64,000 nt of DNA from AP-15 sp035503615 (GTDB lineage: Bacteria > Pseudomonadota > Alphaproteobacteria > ATCC43930 > CGMCC-115725), in NCBI GenBank assembly GCA_035503615.1, contig DATJTI010000070.1:1-64000 (forward strand), written 5' to 3'. The position numbers were made by a program, and so were the translations under genes. Positions 1 through 7,802 of the stretch are shown here, piece by piece; the first letter of the stretch is position 1; every line of letters begins with the position of its first letter. Below the pieces are notes generated by a model that was not told where the DNA came from, did not search any database, and was given only the letters and a program-made list of their open reading frames with translations.

Positions 1-496
1 CGTCGGCGTTGCCGTCGAGCGTGATGTCCTGCTGCGTCAGCACGCGGGTCTCTGCCGGAACCTTGGAGCGGTCGACCCCGGAACCGAGCAGAGGGGTCGC
101 GCCGACCACCTCGACCGTCGGCAGAACCGTCAGCGCCGGCGCGGTTGCGGTGGTCGGATTCGTCGATGCCGCGGATGCCGGCGGTGTCACCGCCGCGCCG
201 GAAGCCGCCGATGTCGATGATGTCGCCGATGTCGATGATGTCGCCGATGTCGCTGCGGCTGGCGCCTCAGCCGCTGGACCCGAAACAGTTGTTGCCGCCG
301 GGGCGATCGCCGTCGCCGGCGCTGCAGGCGTCGGCGGATTGGTCTGCGCCAAAACCGGAAGTGATTGCAGGAACGCAGCGATCACCGGTCCGACGACCCG
401 GATTATTCTTGGACCCGCAATCCGGCCGTGCGGTCTCGCTCCAAGGGTTGCCCGAGATGTGCAGCGCGGTTGGTCGGTCCGGTTGTGTCGGGTCAT
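1..496 (-). CDS. TonB-dependent receptor, N-terminal part (runs off the left edge)
   Basis: Partial gene with 165 codons visible, reading leftward from an ATG at 496. The product opens with a basic stretch and a hydrophobic segment ending in SLPVLAQ, a plausible Sec signal peptide at about residues 30-52. A low-complexity Ala/Thr/Ser/Pro linker follows. At about residues 125-165 come LPTVEVVGATPLLGSG and VPAETRVLTQQDI. Known: these resemble the start of the mature chain and plug of TonB-dependent outer-membrane receptors, which import siderophores, cobalamin or other scarce ligands using TonB energy. The ligand cannot be told because the plug and barrel lie outside the window. The linker contains a tandem repeat. 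Confidence 0.75.
   Translation of the reverse strand, partial: MTRHNRTDQPRCTSRATLGARPHGRIAGPRIIRVVGPVIAAFLQSLPVLAQTNPPTPAAPATAIAPAATTVSGPAAEAPAAATSATSSTSATSSTSAASGAAVTPPASAASTNPTTATAPALTVLPTVEVVGATPLLGSGVDRSKVPAETRVLTQQDITLDGNAD
211..252. repeat. 18-bp tandem repeat inside the receptor linker
   Basis: Two exact copies of an 18-bp unit, ATGTCGATGATGTCGCCG on the plus strand, start at 211 and 229, with a partial third copy. The unit length is a multiple of three, so on the coding (minus) strand it adds Ser/Thr/Ala residues to the receptor linker without breaking the frame. Confidence 0.9.
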
Positions 497-872
497 CGGC
501 TCGATTCCGAGTCCACTGATCAGGCGATGTAACCGCCGAGCAAGCAGGCCCGCTGAGGAATCGCCCGGGCCGGGAAAGGTTAAGCCGGTCTGACGTTTGA
601 GAGCTAGAATAAGTTGCAGTCATGCCGACACTCAGCTGGCAAGATGCGGGTCCGGCGGGATGCGGGTCCGGCGGGATGCGGGTCCGGGCGTCCGAGCTCT
701 ATCCACCAAGCGGCGCGCAGGTCGTCGGGAGTGGCGATGTCTCGGCCTGGGCATGCCGCGGGTCGGGCGGTGATGTCCCCTCGCCGCACCTCGATCGGTC
801 AGGCTCCGGCGACCGCGGCGGCCGGCATGCTTGCACATCGCTTGCCGACAACAGCGCAGCGAGGACAGAGGA
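497..872. other. Divergent intergenic region between the receptor gene and maiA
   Basis: No gene is supported in these 376 bases. They should carry the leftward promoter of the TonB receptor and the rightward promoter of maiA. I looked for a B12 box of a cobalamin riboswitch on the minus strand and did not see one. The only clear structure is the 16-bp tandem repeat at 643-688. Confidence 0.6.
643..688. repeat. 16-bp tandem repeat, about 2.9 copies
   Basis: The unit GATGCGGGTCCGGCGG starts at 643, 659 and 675; the third copy is incomplete. It lies between two divergent genes and matches no known element that I recognise. Confidence 0.9.
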
Positions 873-1514
873 ATGAGGCTTTATGGATATTGCCGCTCGT
901 CGGCGTCGTTCCGCGTTCGCATCGCACTCAATCTGAAAGGGTTGGCCTATGAAACCGTGCCGATCCATCTGCGCCGCAACGATCAGGCACGGCCCGAATA
1001 TCTCGCGATCGATCCGCAAGGGCTGGTCCCGGCGCTCGATAATGATGGCCGGATCCTGATCCAGTCACCGGCGATCATCGAATATCTCGAAGAGACTTGG
1101 CCCGAGCCGCCCTTGTTGCCGCGGTCACCCGAAGAGCGTGCGCGGGTCCGCGCGCTTGCGGCGATCGTCGCCTGCGATATCCACCCGATCAACAATCTGC
1201 GGGTGCTGCGCTACCTCTCTCACGCGCTCGGTCGCGGCGCTGAAGAGATTGCCGCCTGGTACAATCATTGGATCGGCACGGGCTTCCAGGCGATCGAGAT
1301 GTTGCTGGCCCGCGACACGGCGACCGGAATCTTCTGCCATGGCGACCAGCCGGGCCTCGCCGATATCGCGCTCGTCCCGCAGGTCGTCAACGCCGAGCGC
1401 TACCGCCTCGACATGGCACCCTATCCGACGATCGCGCGAATCTTCGACAGCTGCATGGCGCTCGCTGCGTTCCGCGCGGCGCATCCGGACCGTCAGCCTG
1501 ACGCCGAACCTTAG
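873..1514 (+). CDS. maiA: Maleylacetoacetate isomerase (zeta-class GST)
   Basis: 213 residues, the usual length for the family. The N-terminal thioredoxin-fold domain carries RSSASFRVRIALNLKG (about residues 8-23), the glutathione-binding signature of bacterial zeta-class GSTs, followed by a QSPAIIEYLEE segment at the cis-Pro/glutathione site. The helical C-terminal domain contains HGDQPGLADIALVPQV. Known role: glutathione-dependent isomerisation of maleylacetoacetate to fumarylacetoacetate in tyrosine/homogentisate degradation. The ATG at 873 is preferred because GAGGAC lies just upstream and the protein then begins with the conserved MRLYGY strand. No homogentisate dioxygenase or fumarylacetoacetase gene is adjacent, so the pathway context is not visible here. 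Confidence 0.92.
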   Translation: MRLYGYCRSSASFRVRIALNLKGLAYETVPIHLRRNDQARPEYLAIDPQGLVPALDNDGRILIQSPAIIEYLEETWPEPPLLPRSPEERARVRALAAIVACDIHPINNLRVLRYLSHALGRGAEEIAAWYNHWIGTGFQAIEMLLARDTATGIFCHGDQPGLADIALVPQVVNAERYRLDMAPYPTIARIFDSCMALAAFRAAHPDRQPDAEP

Positions 1515-1643
1515 GAGGGTCCCGGAGCGTCATGCGGAGTCCGACCGAGGTTCCGCGTATCCGACGGGAGGAACGGAGCGCCGCCCCGATCTTGCTCCCG
1601 ATACGGGGGCGCGCCCGTGGCCGACCGCGAAGCTGGAGCCGCT

Positions 1644-1683
1644 CCGGTGCGTGCTGCCCCGGTGCGTGCTGCCCCGGTGCGCC
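1644..1683. repeat. 15-bp tandem repeat between convergent genes
   Basis: The unit CCGGTGCGTGCTGCC starts at 1644, 1659 and 1674; the third copy diverges near its end. It lies in the 250-bp space between the 3' ends of maiA and the DsbA-like gene, where I see no gene. Confidence 0.9.
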
Positions 1684-1766
1684 CCACTGCGGCGGACGCA
1701 TCGCTCGCCATCGGGCAGGAGCGTTGGTCGCGCACGATCCCGCCGAAAGCGCCGCGAACCTCTCGG

Positions 1767-2516
1767 CTACTGCTTGCGGGCGTCGGCAACCATGGTCTTC
1801 AACTCGGTGAGATCGATCGCACCCGGCACCAGATGGTCGCCGACGATAAAGGCCGGCGTGCCGTGAATCTGGAGCGCATCGGCGAGCGTCATGTTGGCCT
1901 TTAATTGCTGCCCGATCTCCGGCGCCGCCATGTCGTGCTTCAAGCGGTTGACATCGAGTCCGACCGAGGCCGCCACCTGATAGACAGTGTCGTCGGTAAT
2001 ATTGCCGTGCGCGGCCATCATCGCCGCGTGAAAGGCGGCATATTTGCCCTGTTGCTGCGCCGCCAGCGCCGCGTGCGCGGCGACCACCGAGGTCGGTCCG
2101 AGAATCGGGAACTCCTTATAGACGAGCCGCAAATCGGGATCCTGCTTCAACAGGGCTTCGAGCGATGGCTGGACCTGTTTGCAGTAAGGGCAGCGGTAGT
2201 CGAAAAACTCGACAATCGTTGCCGTGCCGTGCGGATTGCCGCCGACCGGCGTCGCCGGGTCGTCGAAGATCGCGTGCCGGTTCTGCACGACGGCCTGCGT
2301 TGCCTTGGCATCGTTATCCTGGTTCAGCTTGTCTTCGGCCACCCGCAGCGCGGCGATCAGCACATCGGGATGGTGCATCAGATAATCATGGATGATCGTG
2401 TCCATGTCCTGGCGTTGGACCGTGTTGTCGGCTGCTCGGGCGGTGCCGATTGGCACTGCGGCGACCAGCAGGCAGGCGAACGCCAGAATCGATCGCGCGC
2501 GAACCAGCATCAGCAT
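1767..2516 (-). CDS. Periplasmic DsbA-family thiol:disulfide oxidoreductase
   Basis: 249 residues. The Sec signal peptide is at about residues 1-28 (cleavage after GTARA). A short helical N-terminal domain precedes the thioredoxin fold. The active site CPYC lies in EFFDYRCPYCKQV at about residue 110, and the cis-Pro loop is HGTPAFIVGD near the C-terminus. Known: this layout is that of the Com1/DsbA-like proteins, which introduce or shuffle disulfides in the periplasm; such proteins with an N-terminal helical extension may act as isomerases (ScsC/DsbG-like). It follows the M48 protease gene by 42 bases in the same direction, so the two are probably co-transcribed. A DsbB gene lies at 31.8 kb. 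Substrates are unknown. Confidence 0.88.
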   Translation of the reverse strand: MLMLVRARSILAFACLLVAAVPIGTARAADNTVQRQDMDTIIHDYLMHHPDVLIAALRVAEDKLNQDNDAKATQAVVQNRHAIFDDPATPVGGNPHGTATIVEFFDYRCPYCKQVQPSLEALLKQDPDLRLVYKEFPILGPTSVVAAHAALAAQQQGKYAAFHAAMMAAHGNITDDTVYQVAASVGLDVNRLKHDMAAPEIGQQLKANMTLADALQIHGTPAFIVGDHLVPGAIDLTELKTMVADARKQ

Positions 2517-2558
2517 CAGCTCCCTTGATAGCGGCGGCGGCGGGATGCCGGGCCGGGT

Positions 2559-3908
2559 CTAATTCCTGTCGTCGAGATTGCCGGCTTGCAGGCGGATCTG
2601 CTGCGCGCGGGCATAGGCTACGCCATTCTTCGGCAGCAGGTGCTCGGCGCGACCGGCCTCCTGCACCGCGTCCTCCTTCTTGTCGGCGGCGAGACCTTCC
2701 TCGGCGAGCGACAAGGCTGCCATGCCGATCTGACCATTGCGGCCATAGGCGGTTGCCAGCAGGTGCCAAGCTTCGACATCCTTTTCCTCGCTGCGCAGCG
2801 CGTCGCTCAAATAGGCGATCGCCAGCTTGTTCTGCGCCGGGTTGTGGTTCTCGAGGTAGACTTGCGCGAGTTCGATCCGCAACAGCGCGGCATCGGGATC
2901 GAGCCGGACCGCATCCTCGTATGGCGCCACCGCCTCTTTGATGTGCCCGTTCTCAAACAGCATCTGCCCCTTCAATTCGCGAAAATACGGGTCGTTCGGA
3001 TGGTCGTGGATCAGGCCATCGATCAGCGGCACGGATTTGTCGAGTTCGGGGCTACGGTAGAGGGCAATGGCGCGGGCATAGCGGGCCAGCACCGAGTGGT
3101 CCTGAGCCGAATACTTGGCGAGAGTGACCTCGGGCGGTTCGGTGAAGGCGGCGAGCTTGGCCTTGATGCGGGCCAGCATTGCGACAAAGGCGGGTGGATC
3201 GGGGACGTTCGAATCGGGCGAGCGCTCGACATGGTCGCGGACATAATCGATCCGCTCCTGGGTCAGCGGGTGGTCGCTCAGATAGGGATCCTCACGCGTC
3301 CCGTTCAGCATCTCCCCGGATTGCAGGAGTTCGAAGAACTGCAGCAATCCGCGCGCCGATTGGTGGGTCGCATCGAGAAAATTCATCGCCGCGTGCGTCA
3401 CCGAAAACTGCAGAAAGGACCGTTCGCCGACACCCGCGGCGCCGAGCATCGCGGCGCCGCCGCCGCTGCCGCGCGAGGCGATGGTCGCGGCGACGCCCGC
3501 GGCCATGGCCAGGATTTCCTCGATGCTGGCGTCGTGCATCGCCTCAGCGCCCCTGTAGAGATGCCCCCCGGCGATGTGGCCGGTCTCGTGCGCGAGAACG
3601 CCGATCAACTGGTTTGGCGTCCGCGCCCGCAAAACTAGACCGGAATTTATGAAAATATTCTGACCACCGGCGACAAACGAATTGATGCTGTCATCGGCCA
3701 CCAGATAGACGTGCACCGCATCCGGATCGAGCCCGGCCGCCTTCCAGATCGGAACCATCATCGTGTGGATGTCGGCTTCGATCTCGGCATCCCGCAACAG
3801 GCTGACACCATCGGCTTGTGCGCGCGCGACCTGACCGAGCACAAACGCGGCGGCGATGAATGTCATCGCTCGAAGAGCGGCGCGAAGCGGCATCGGCGGC
3901 GCCTTCAA
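2559..3908 (-). CDS. M48-family (BepA/YfgC-like) periplasmic metalloprotease with TPR repeats, third zinc ligand missing
   Basis: 449 residues with a signal peptide (about 1-32, ending ARAQA), an M48 domain with HETGH at 107-111 and a C-terminal TPR region from about residue 280. Known: BepA-type proteins degrade or chaperone outer-membrane assembly intermediates, and zinc is held by the two HExxH histidines plus a Glu in a downstream ExxxAD segment. Here residues 165-185 read FLQFSVTHAAMNFLDATHQS. The segment that normally supplies the Glu and Asp (like TQEASADQAA) is absent, exactly as if 18 bases had been removed in frame. The rest of the family pattern is intact. The protein may be catalytically dead or act only as a chaperone. 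It lies between rne and the DsbA-like gene in one leftward operon. Confidence 0.88.
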   Translation of the reverse strand: MKAPPMPLRAALRAMTFIAAAFVLGQVARAQADGVSLLRDAEIEADIHTMMVPIWKAAGLDPDAVHVYLVADDSINSFVAGGQNIFINSGLVLRARTPNQLIGVLAHETGHIAGGHLYRGAEAMHDASIEEILAMAAGVAATIASRGSGGGAAMLGAAGVGERSFLQFSVTHAAMNFLDATHQSARGLLQFFELLQSGEMLNGTREDPYLSDHPLTQERIDYVRDHVERSPDSNVPDPPAFVAMLARIKAKLAAFTEPPEVTLAKYSAQDHSVLARYARAIALYRSPELDKSVPLIDGLIHDHPNDPYFRELKGQMLFENGHIKEAVAPYEDAVRLDPDAALLRIELAQVYLENHNPAQNKLAIAYLSDALRSEEKDVEAWHLLATAYGRNGQIGMAALSLAEEGLAADKKEDAVQEAGRAEHLLPKNGVAYARAQQIRLQAGNLDDRN

Positions 3909-3944
3909 GGCGGAGAGATCTTTGGGGGTGGCCGGGTTCTGCGT

Positions 3945-6900
3945 TCAGGACTGGATCAGGCGCTGCCACCATCCCTTGCGCGGGCTCGGCGGCTTTTCGG
4001 TGACCGTCAGTACCGACTGAGCCGGCTCCGGCTGCGACTGCGGTTCGGCCAGTTGCAAGGCCTCCGGCTCGGCGAGGGGCTCCGGTGCGGCAGGCATGGC
4101 GGCGAGGCGGTGCCCGCTCTCCGGCTCGGCGAGCGCGGCTGCTGGCATGTCTGCCGCCGTCGCTTCTGCCGCTGGCATTTCCGGCGCCATCGTTTCTGGT
4201 GCCATCGTTTCTGCCGCGGTGTGGGAACTCTCCAGCGTTTCGGCTGGCGGTTCCGGTGTTGCCTCAACCGCGGTGTCGGCCGCGGCAACACCCGCTTCAT
4301 GCGCCGTCTGCGCCGTCTCCGGACGGGGCAACGCCGCGCCCTCCGGTGCGTCCGGCTCGCTGGCCGGAGCGCTCGCATGGCTCGGCCATGCCTCGCCGGT
4401 CGGCGTCGGCACCACGACCGGCACAACGGGGTCGAAGCCGGCACCCGAATCGGTCGCCACCGGCCATGGCGCGGTAACCGGCGCCGCCGTCTGCGGTGGT
4501 GCCGCGGTGGCGGCATCGGCAAGATCGGGCCCGTCCGGACCGGCCGGCAGCGCGACCTCGATCGTCTCGGAGACCAGGCGCGGATCGTCGAAACTCGGCT
4601 CGCCGCCTTCCTCGCGCCGGCCCCGCCGCCGCCCGCCGCGGCGACCGCGCCGGCGGCGCAGCTTGTCGTCCTCGGTCGATGTCTCCGCATCGTGGGACTT
4701 GCCGGCGGATGCCGCGCCGGCCGCCACATCGCCTGGCTCGACGGCTTCGCTTGGCTCGACGGCTTCGCCGTCGGGCTCCTCGCCATCGGCGGCGCTGCGG
4801 GCCGCGGCTGTGGTGCCCCGTTCGTCCTCGTGACGCCGCCGGCGCCGGCGGCGGCGGCGAGCGCGGCCGCGCTCCTCGTCGTCCAGGGGACGCTGCTCGG
4901 CCGTGCCGGTCACGCTGTCGCCGTCATCCTCCTCATCCGGCTCCTCGATCTCGGTCTCCACCGCCTGGGTCAGCGGCAGCGGGGCCGCCGGCGGCAGTTC
5001 GCCGGGCTCGTAGGCACGCAGCCTTTCGAGGCGGAACGCCGGTGGGATCAGTGCATCGTCGCGCGCTACCAGCACATGAACGCCGTAGCGTGTTTCGAGC
5101 TGCGCCAGCGAGTCGCGCTTGTGGTTGAGGATGTAGAGCGCGACGGTGGTCGGCACATAGACGCAGACCTCGGCCGAGCGGCGGCGCATCCCCTCTTCCT
5201 CGATCGAGCGCAACACGTAGAGGGCGGTTGATTCGGTCGAGCGGATGAACCCGGTTCCGCCGCAATGCGGACAGGGTTGGGTCGAAGCCTCGACCAGCGA
5301 TGGCCGCAACCGCTGCCGTGACATTTCCAGCAGGCCGAACGGGCTGATCCGACCAACCTGGATCCGGGCGCGCTCGTTCTTCAGCGCGTCCTTGAGGCGC
5401 CGTTCCACGGCACCCTGGTTGCGGTGCTCCTCCATATCGATGAAGTCGATCACGATCAGCCCGGCAAGGTCGCGCAGCCGCAGCTGGCGGGCGATTTCCT
5501 CGGCGGCTTCGAGGTTGGTGCGCAGCGCCGTCTCTTCGATGTTGCGCTCGCGCGTCGAGCGGCCGGAATTGACATCGATCGCGACCAGCGCCTCGGTCTG
5601 GTTGATCACGATATAGCCGCCCGAGCGCAGCTGAACGATCGGCGAATGGATCGCATCGATCTGGCTTTCGACCTGAAAGCGGTGCAGCAGGCCGATCTGC
5701 GGGTCGCGGTAGGGCTGGACCCGCTTGGCATGGCTCGGCATCAGCATTTTCATAAAGGACTTGGCGGTGCGGTAGCCGTCCTCACCTTCAACCAGCACCT
5801 CGTCGATGTCGCGGGTATAGAGATCGCGGATCGACCGTTTGATCAGATTGCCTTCCTCGTAGATCACCGCCGGCGCGGTCGACTGCAAGGTCAGCTCGCG
5901 GATCTCGTTCCACAAGCGCAGCAGGTATTCGTAGTCGCGCTTGATTTCGGCTTTCGAGCGCTCGGCGCCGGCGGTGCGCACGATCACTCCCATGCCGTCG
6001 GGGATGTCGAGCTCTTCGAGGATGTCCTTCAGCCGGCGACGGTCGGTGATGCTGGTGATCTTGCGCGATACGCCGCCGCCGCGTGCCGTGTTCGGCATCA
6101 AGACGCAATAGCGCCCGGCGAGCGAGAGATAGGTCGTCAGCGCCGCGCCCTTGTTGCCTCGCTCCTCCTTGGTGACCTGCACCAGCATGATCTGCCGGCG
6201 CTTGATCACCTCCTGGATCTTGTAGTGGCGGGGAGCGCGCGAGCGTTGCCGCTCGGCATCGTCGAACTCGTCGCCGCCGATCGTCTCGATGATTTCCGTC
6301 TCGCCGCTGTCGCCGCGAAGAGCGGCCGAGCCGGCGGGCTCGGTGGCGAGCCCTTCCGCAGCCTCAGGAGCCGGGTCGGGGGGTGCTGCCCAATCGATCG
6401 GAGCCGGCGTCTCGATGACCGCGTCGGCGGTGCGCAGCGCTGCATAACCGATCGGGTCGCTCCCGATCGGTTCACCCGGGTCGGGCGTCGCGGCAACCGA
6501 GCCCTCTTCGGGCTCCGGTGCTGCGGCGCTCACCTCGACCGCGCCCGGGACGGACCAGGGCGGACCATCCTGCTGTGCTGCAAAATCGGCCGTAGCGTCT
6601 TCGATCGTCGTGCCCGCACCGGTCTCGGCGCAATCCCGAGCCTCGCTGTCGGCGGCCTCGTCCGCGACGACCGGCGGCCACGCATCGGGGCTCCCAGTCC
6701 CCGGCGCTGCGTCTGTGTCGCCGCCATCGCGCTTACCGCCGCCAAATTCACCGCCGCCAAAGTCACCGCTGATCGGTTCTCTGATCGGGCTCTCGGCGGG
6801 GGTCAGGGTCTCGGCGGGCGGGCGCCATGCGGCCGCCGGTTCATCCGCGTCGTCCTCGCCTGGTGCCGAATGGTCGGCCGGGTCGGCGCTCTCCGGCGGG

Positions 6901-7325
6901 CTGACCACGGCGTCTTCGAGCGCAGTATCGTCGCCCCCCGGTGCCGCGACCACCACCACCGGTTCGGGAAGTGCTGCCGCCAGCGGCACTCCCACATCTT
7001 CAGCGGGCTCGCCGAGCGTTTCGGCAGCACCGGGGTCGGCGTGAGGCAGCTCGCCCCCGGCCCAATCTCGATCGCCCACCGGGATTCTGAAATAGTCCGG
7101 GTGGATCTCGCTGAAAGCAAGGAAACCGTGCCGATTGCCCCCGTATTCGACAAAGGCCGCCTGTAGGGACGGTTCGACGCGCGTGACTTTTGCTAGATAG
7201 ATATTTCCTTTTACCTGTTGTTTCGTCGATGACTCAAAGTCAAACTCTTCAAGGCGATTGCCATTGACCACTACGACCCGGGTCTCTTCCGGATGAGTGG
7301 CGTCGATGAGCATGCGCTTTGCCAT
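3945..7325 (-). CDS. rne: Ribonuclease E/G family endoribonuclease
   Basis: 1126 residues. The S1 RNA-binding domain starts at the N-terminus (VKGNIYLAKVTRVEPSLQAAF) but is interrupted by an acidic, Ala/Pro/Glu-rich insertion at about residues 85-365. It resumes at about 366 with KIQEVIKRRQIMLVQV. The DNase I-like catalytic core follows, with LVAIDVNSGRS and GLIVIDFIDMEEH supplying the two magnesium-binding aspartates. The zinc-link CPHCGGTG is near residue 685. The C-terminal third is a low-complexity arm with Arg-rich blocks and a terminal RKGWWQRL. Known role: rate-limiting mRNA decay and rRNA/tRNA processing, with the C-terminal arm scaffolding a degradosome. Insertions in the S1 domain are typical of alphaproteobacterial RNase E. 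It is the first gene of a leftward operon with the M48 protease and the DsbA-like protein. Confidence 0.95.
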   Translation of the reverse strand: MAKRMLIDATHPEETRVVVVNGNRLEEFDFESSTKQQVKGNIYLAKVTRVEPSLQAAFVEYGGNRHGFLAFSEIHPDYFRIPVGDRDWAGGELPHADPGAAETLGEPAEDVGVPLAAALPEPVVVVAAPGGDDTALEDAVVSPPESADPADHSAPGEDDADEPAAAWRPPAETLTPAESPIREPISGDFGGGEFGGGKRDGGDTDAAPGTGSPDAWPPVVADEAADSEARDCAETGAGTTIEDATADFAAQQDGPPWSVPGAVEVSAAAPEPEEGSVAATPDPGEPIGSDPIGYAALRTADAVIETPAPIDWAAPPDPAPEAAEGLATEPAGSAALRGDSGETEIIETIGGDEFDDAERQRSRAPRHYKIQEVIKRRQIMLVQVTKEERGNKGAALTTYLSLAGRYCVLMPNTARGGGVSRKITSITDRRRLKDILEELDIPDGMGVIVRTAGAERSKAEIKRDYEYLLRLWNEIRELTLQSTAPAVIYEEGNLIKRSIRDLYTRDIDEVLVEGEDGYRTAKSFMKMLMPSHAKRVQPYRDPQIGLLHRFQVESQIDAIHSPIVQLRSGGYIVINQTEALVAIDVNSGRSTRERNIEETALRTNLEAAEEIARQLRLRDLAGLIVIDFIDMEEHRNQGAVERRLKDALKNERARIQVGRISPFGLLEMSRQRLRPSLVEASTQPCPHCGGTGFIRSTESTALYVLRSIEEEGMRRRSAEVCVYVPTTVALYILNHKRDSLAQLETRYGVHVLVARDDALIPPAFRLERLRAYEPGELPPAAPLPLTQAVETEIEEPDEEDDGDSVTGTAEQRPLDDEERGRARRRRRRRRRHEDERGTTAAARSAADGEEPDGEAVEPSEAVEPGDVAAGAASAGKSHDAETSTEDDKLRRRRGRRGGRRRGRREEGGEPSFDDPRLVSETIEVALPAGPDGPDLADAATAAPPQTAAPVTAPWPVATDSGAGFDPVVPVVVPTPTGEAWPSHASAPASEPDAPEGAALPRPETAQTAHEAGVAAADTAVEATPEPPAETLESSHTAAETMAPETMAPEMPAAEATAADMPAAALAEPESGHRLAAMPAAPEPLAEPEALQLAEPQSQPEPAQSVLTVTEKPPSPRKGWWQRLIQS

Positions 7326-7802
7326 TCTGGCGTAACTCCGCGGCGCGCTGCCGTGGCTGTGCGAAAGTCAGCCGGCGGCGCGATCCCGTGTGCAAAGAAG
7401 CCGGCCACGCCGCGACTCGGGCCTGTCGGTAACGATGCGGTATCGGCCATGGCGGGGTTCATCGGGGGCGGCTTCGGGTTCCGATAATCATGCCGTCCCG
7501 CGCTCGGTCCGCCGCAGCGGCAACTGCCGCCAGCATGCGGGCCGGTCGCGCGATACTCCACCGGGCGCGGCGCCCGGCGGCGGACGGCGGTCTCTCGCAC
7601 AGCACAATGTATAGAGGGACGCCCCCGCCGACAATGCCTTCCTCCGCAGCAGCAACCGCCGGCCTCGGATCCCCCGCCCGGTGCGCTCGTCCGGTGCGCC
7701 CGTCCCGGTGCGCCCGTCTGGGCGGTGACAAAACTTCTTTGGACCCGCCGCCGCGAAATCGCATATAACGGGTGCCGCGCGGCATTGGAGTCGCGGTGAT
7801 CG
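7326..7802. other. Divergent intergenic region between rne and mrcA
   Basis: 477 bases without a supported gene. The region should contain a long 5' leader for rne; known: rne leaders are often long and used for autoregulation by RNase E itself. It should also contain the mrcA promoter. The only repeat I see is the 14-bp tandem at 7678-7718. No amidase gene, often found next to mrcA in relatives, is present here. Confidence 0.6.
7678..7718. repeat. 13-14-bp tandem repeat, three copies
   Basis: Copies of CCGGTGCGCCCGTC begin at 7678 (a 13-bp variant), 7691 and 7705. They lie about 85-125 bases upstream of mrcA. Confidence 0.85.

Noticed and set aside
497..872. Possible cobalamin riboswitch for the TonB receptor
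   Set aside because: No B12-box-like sequence was found on the minus strand, so the ligand cannot be assigned.
5424..7166. 580-codon open frame on the plus strand opposite rne
   Set aside because: It mirrors RNase E and has no motif of its own.
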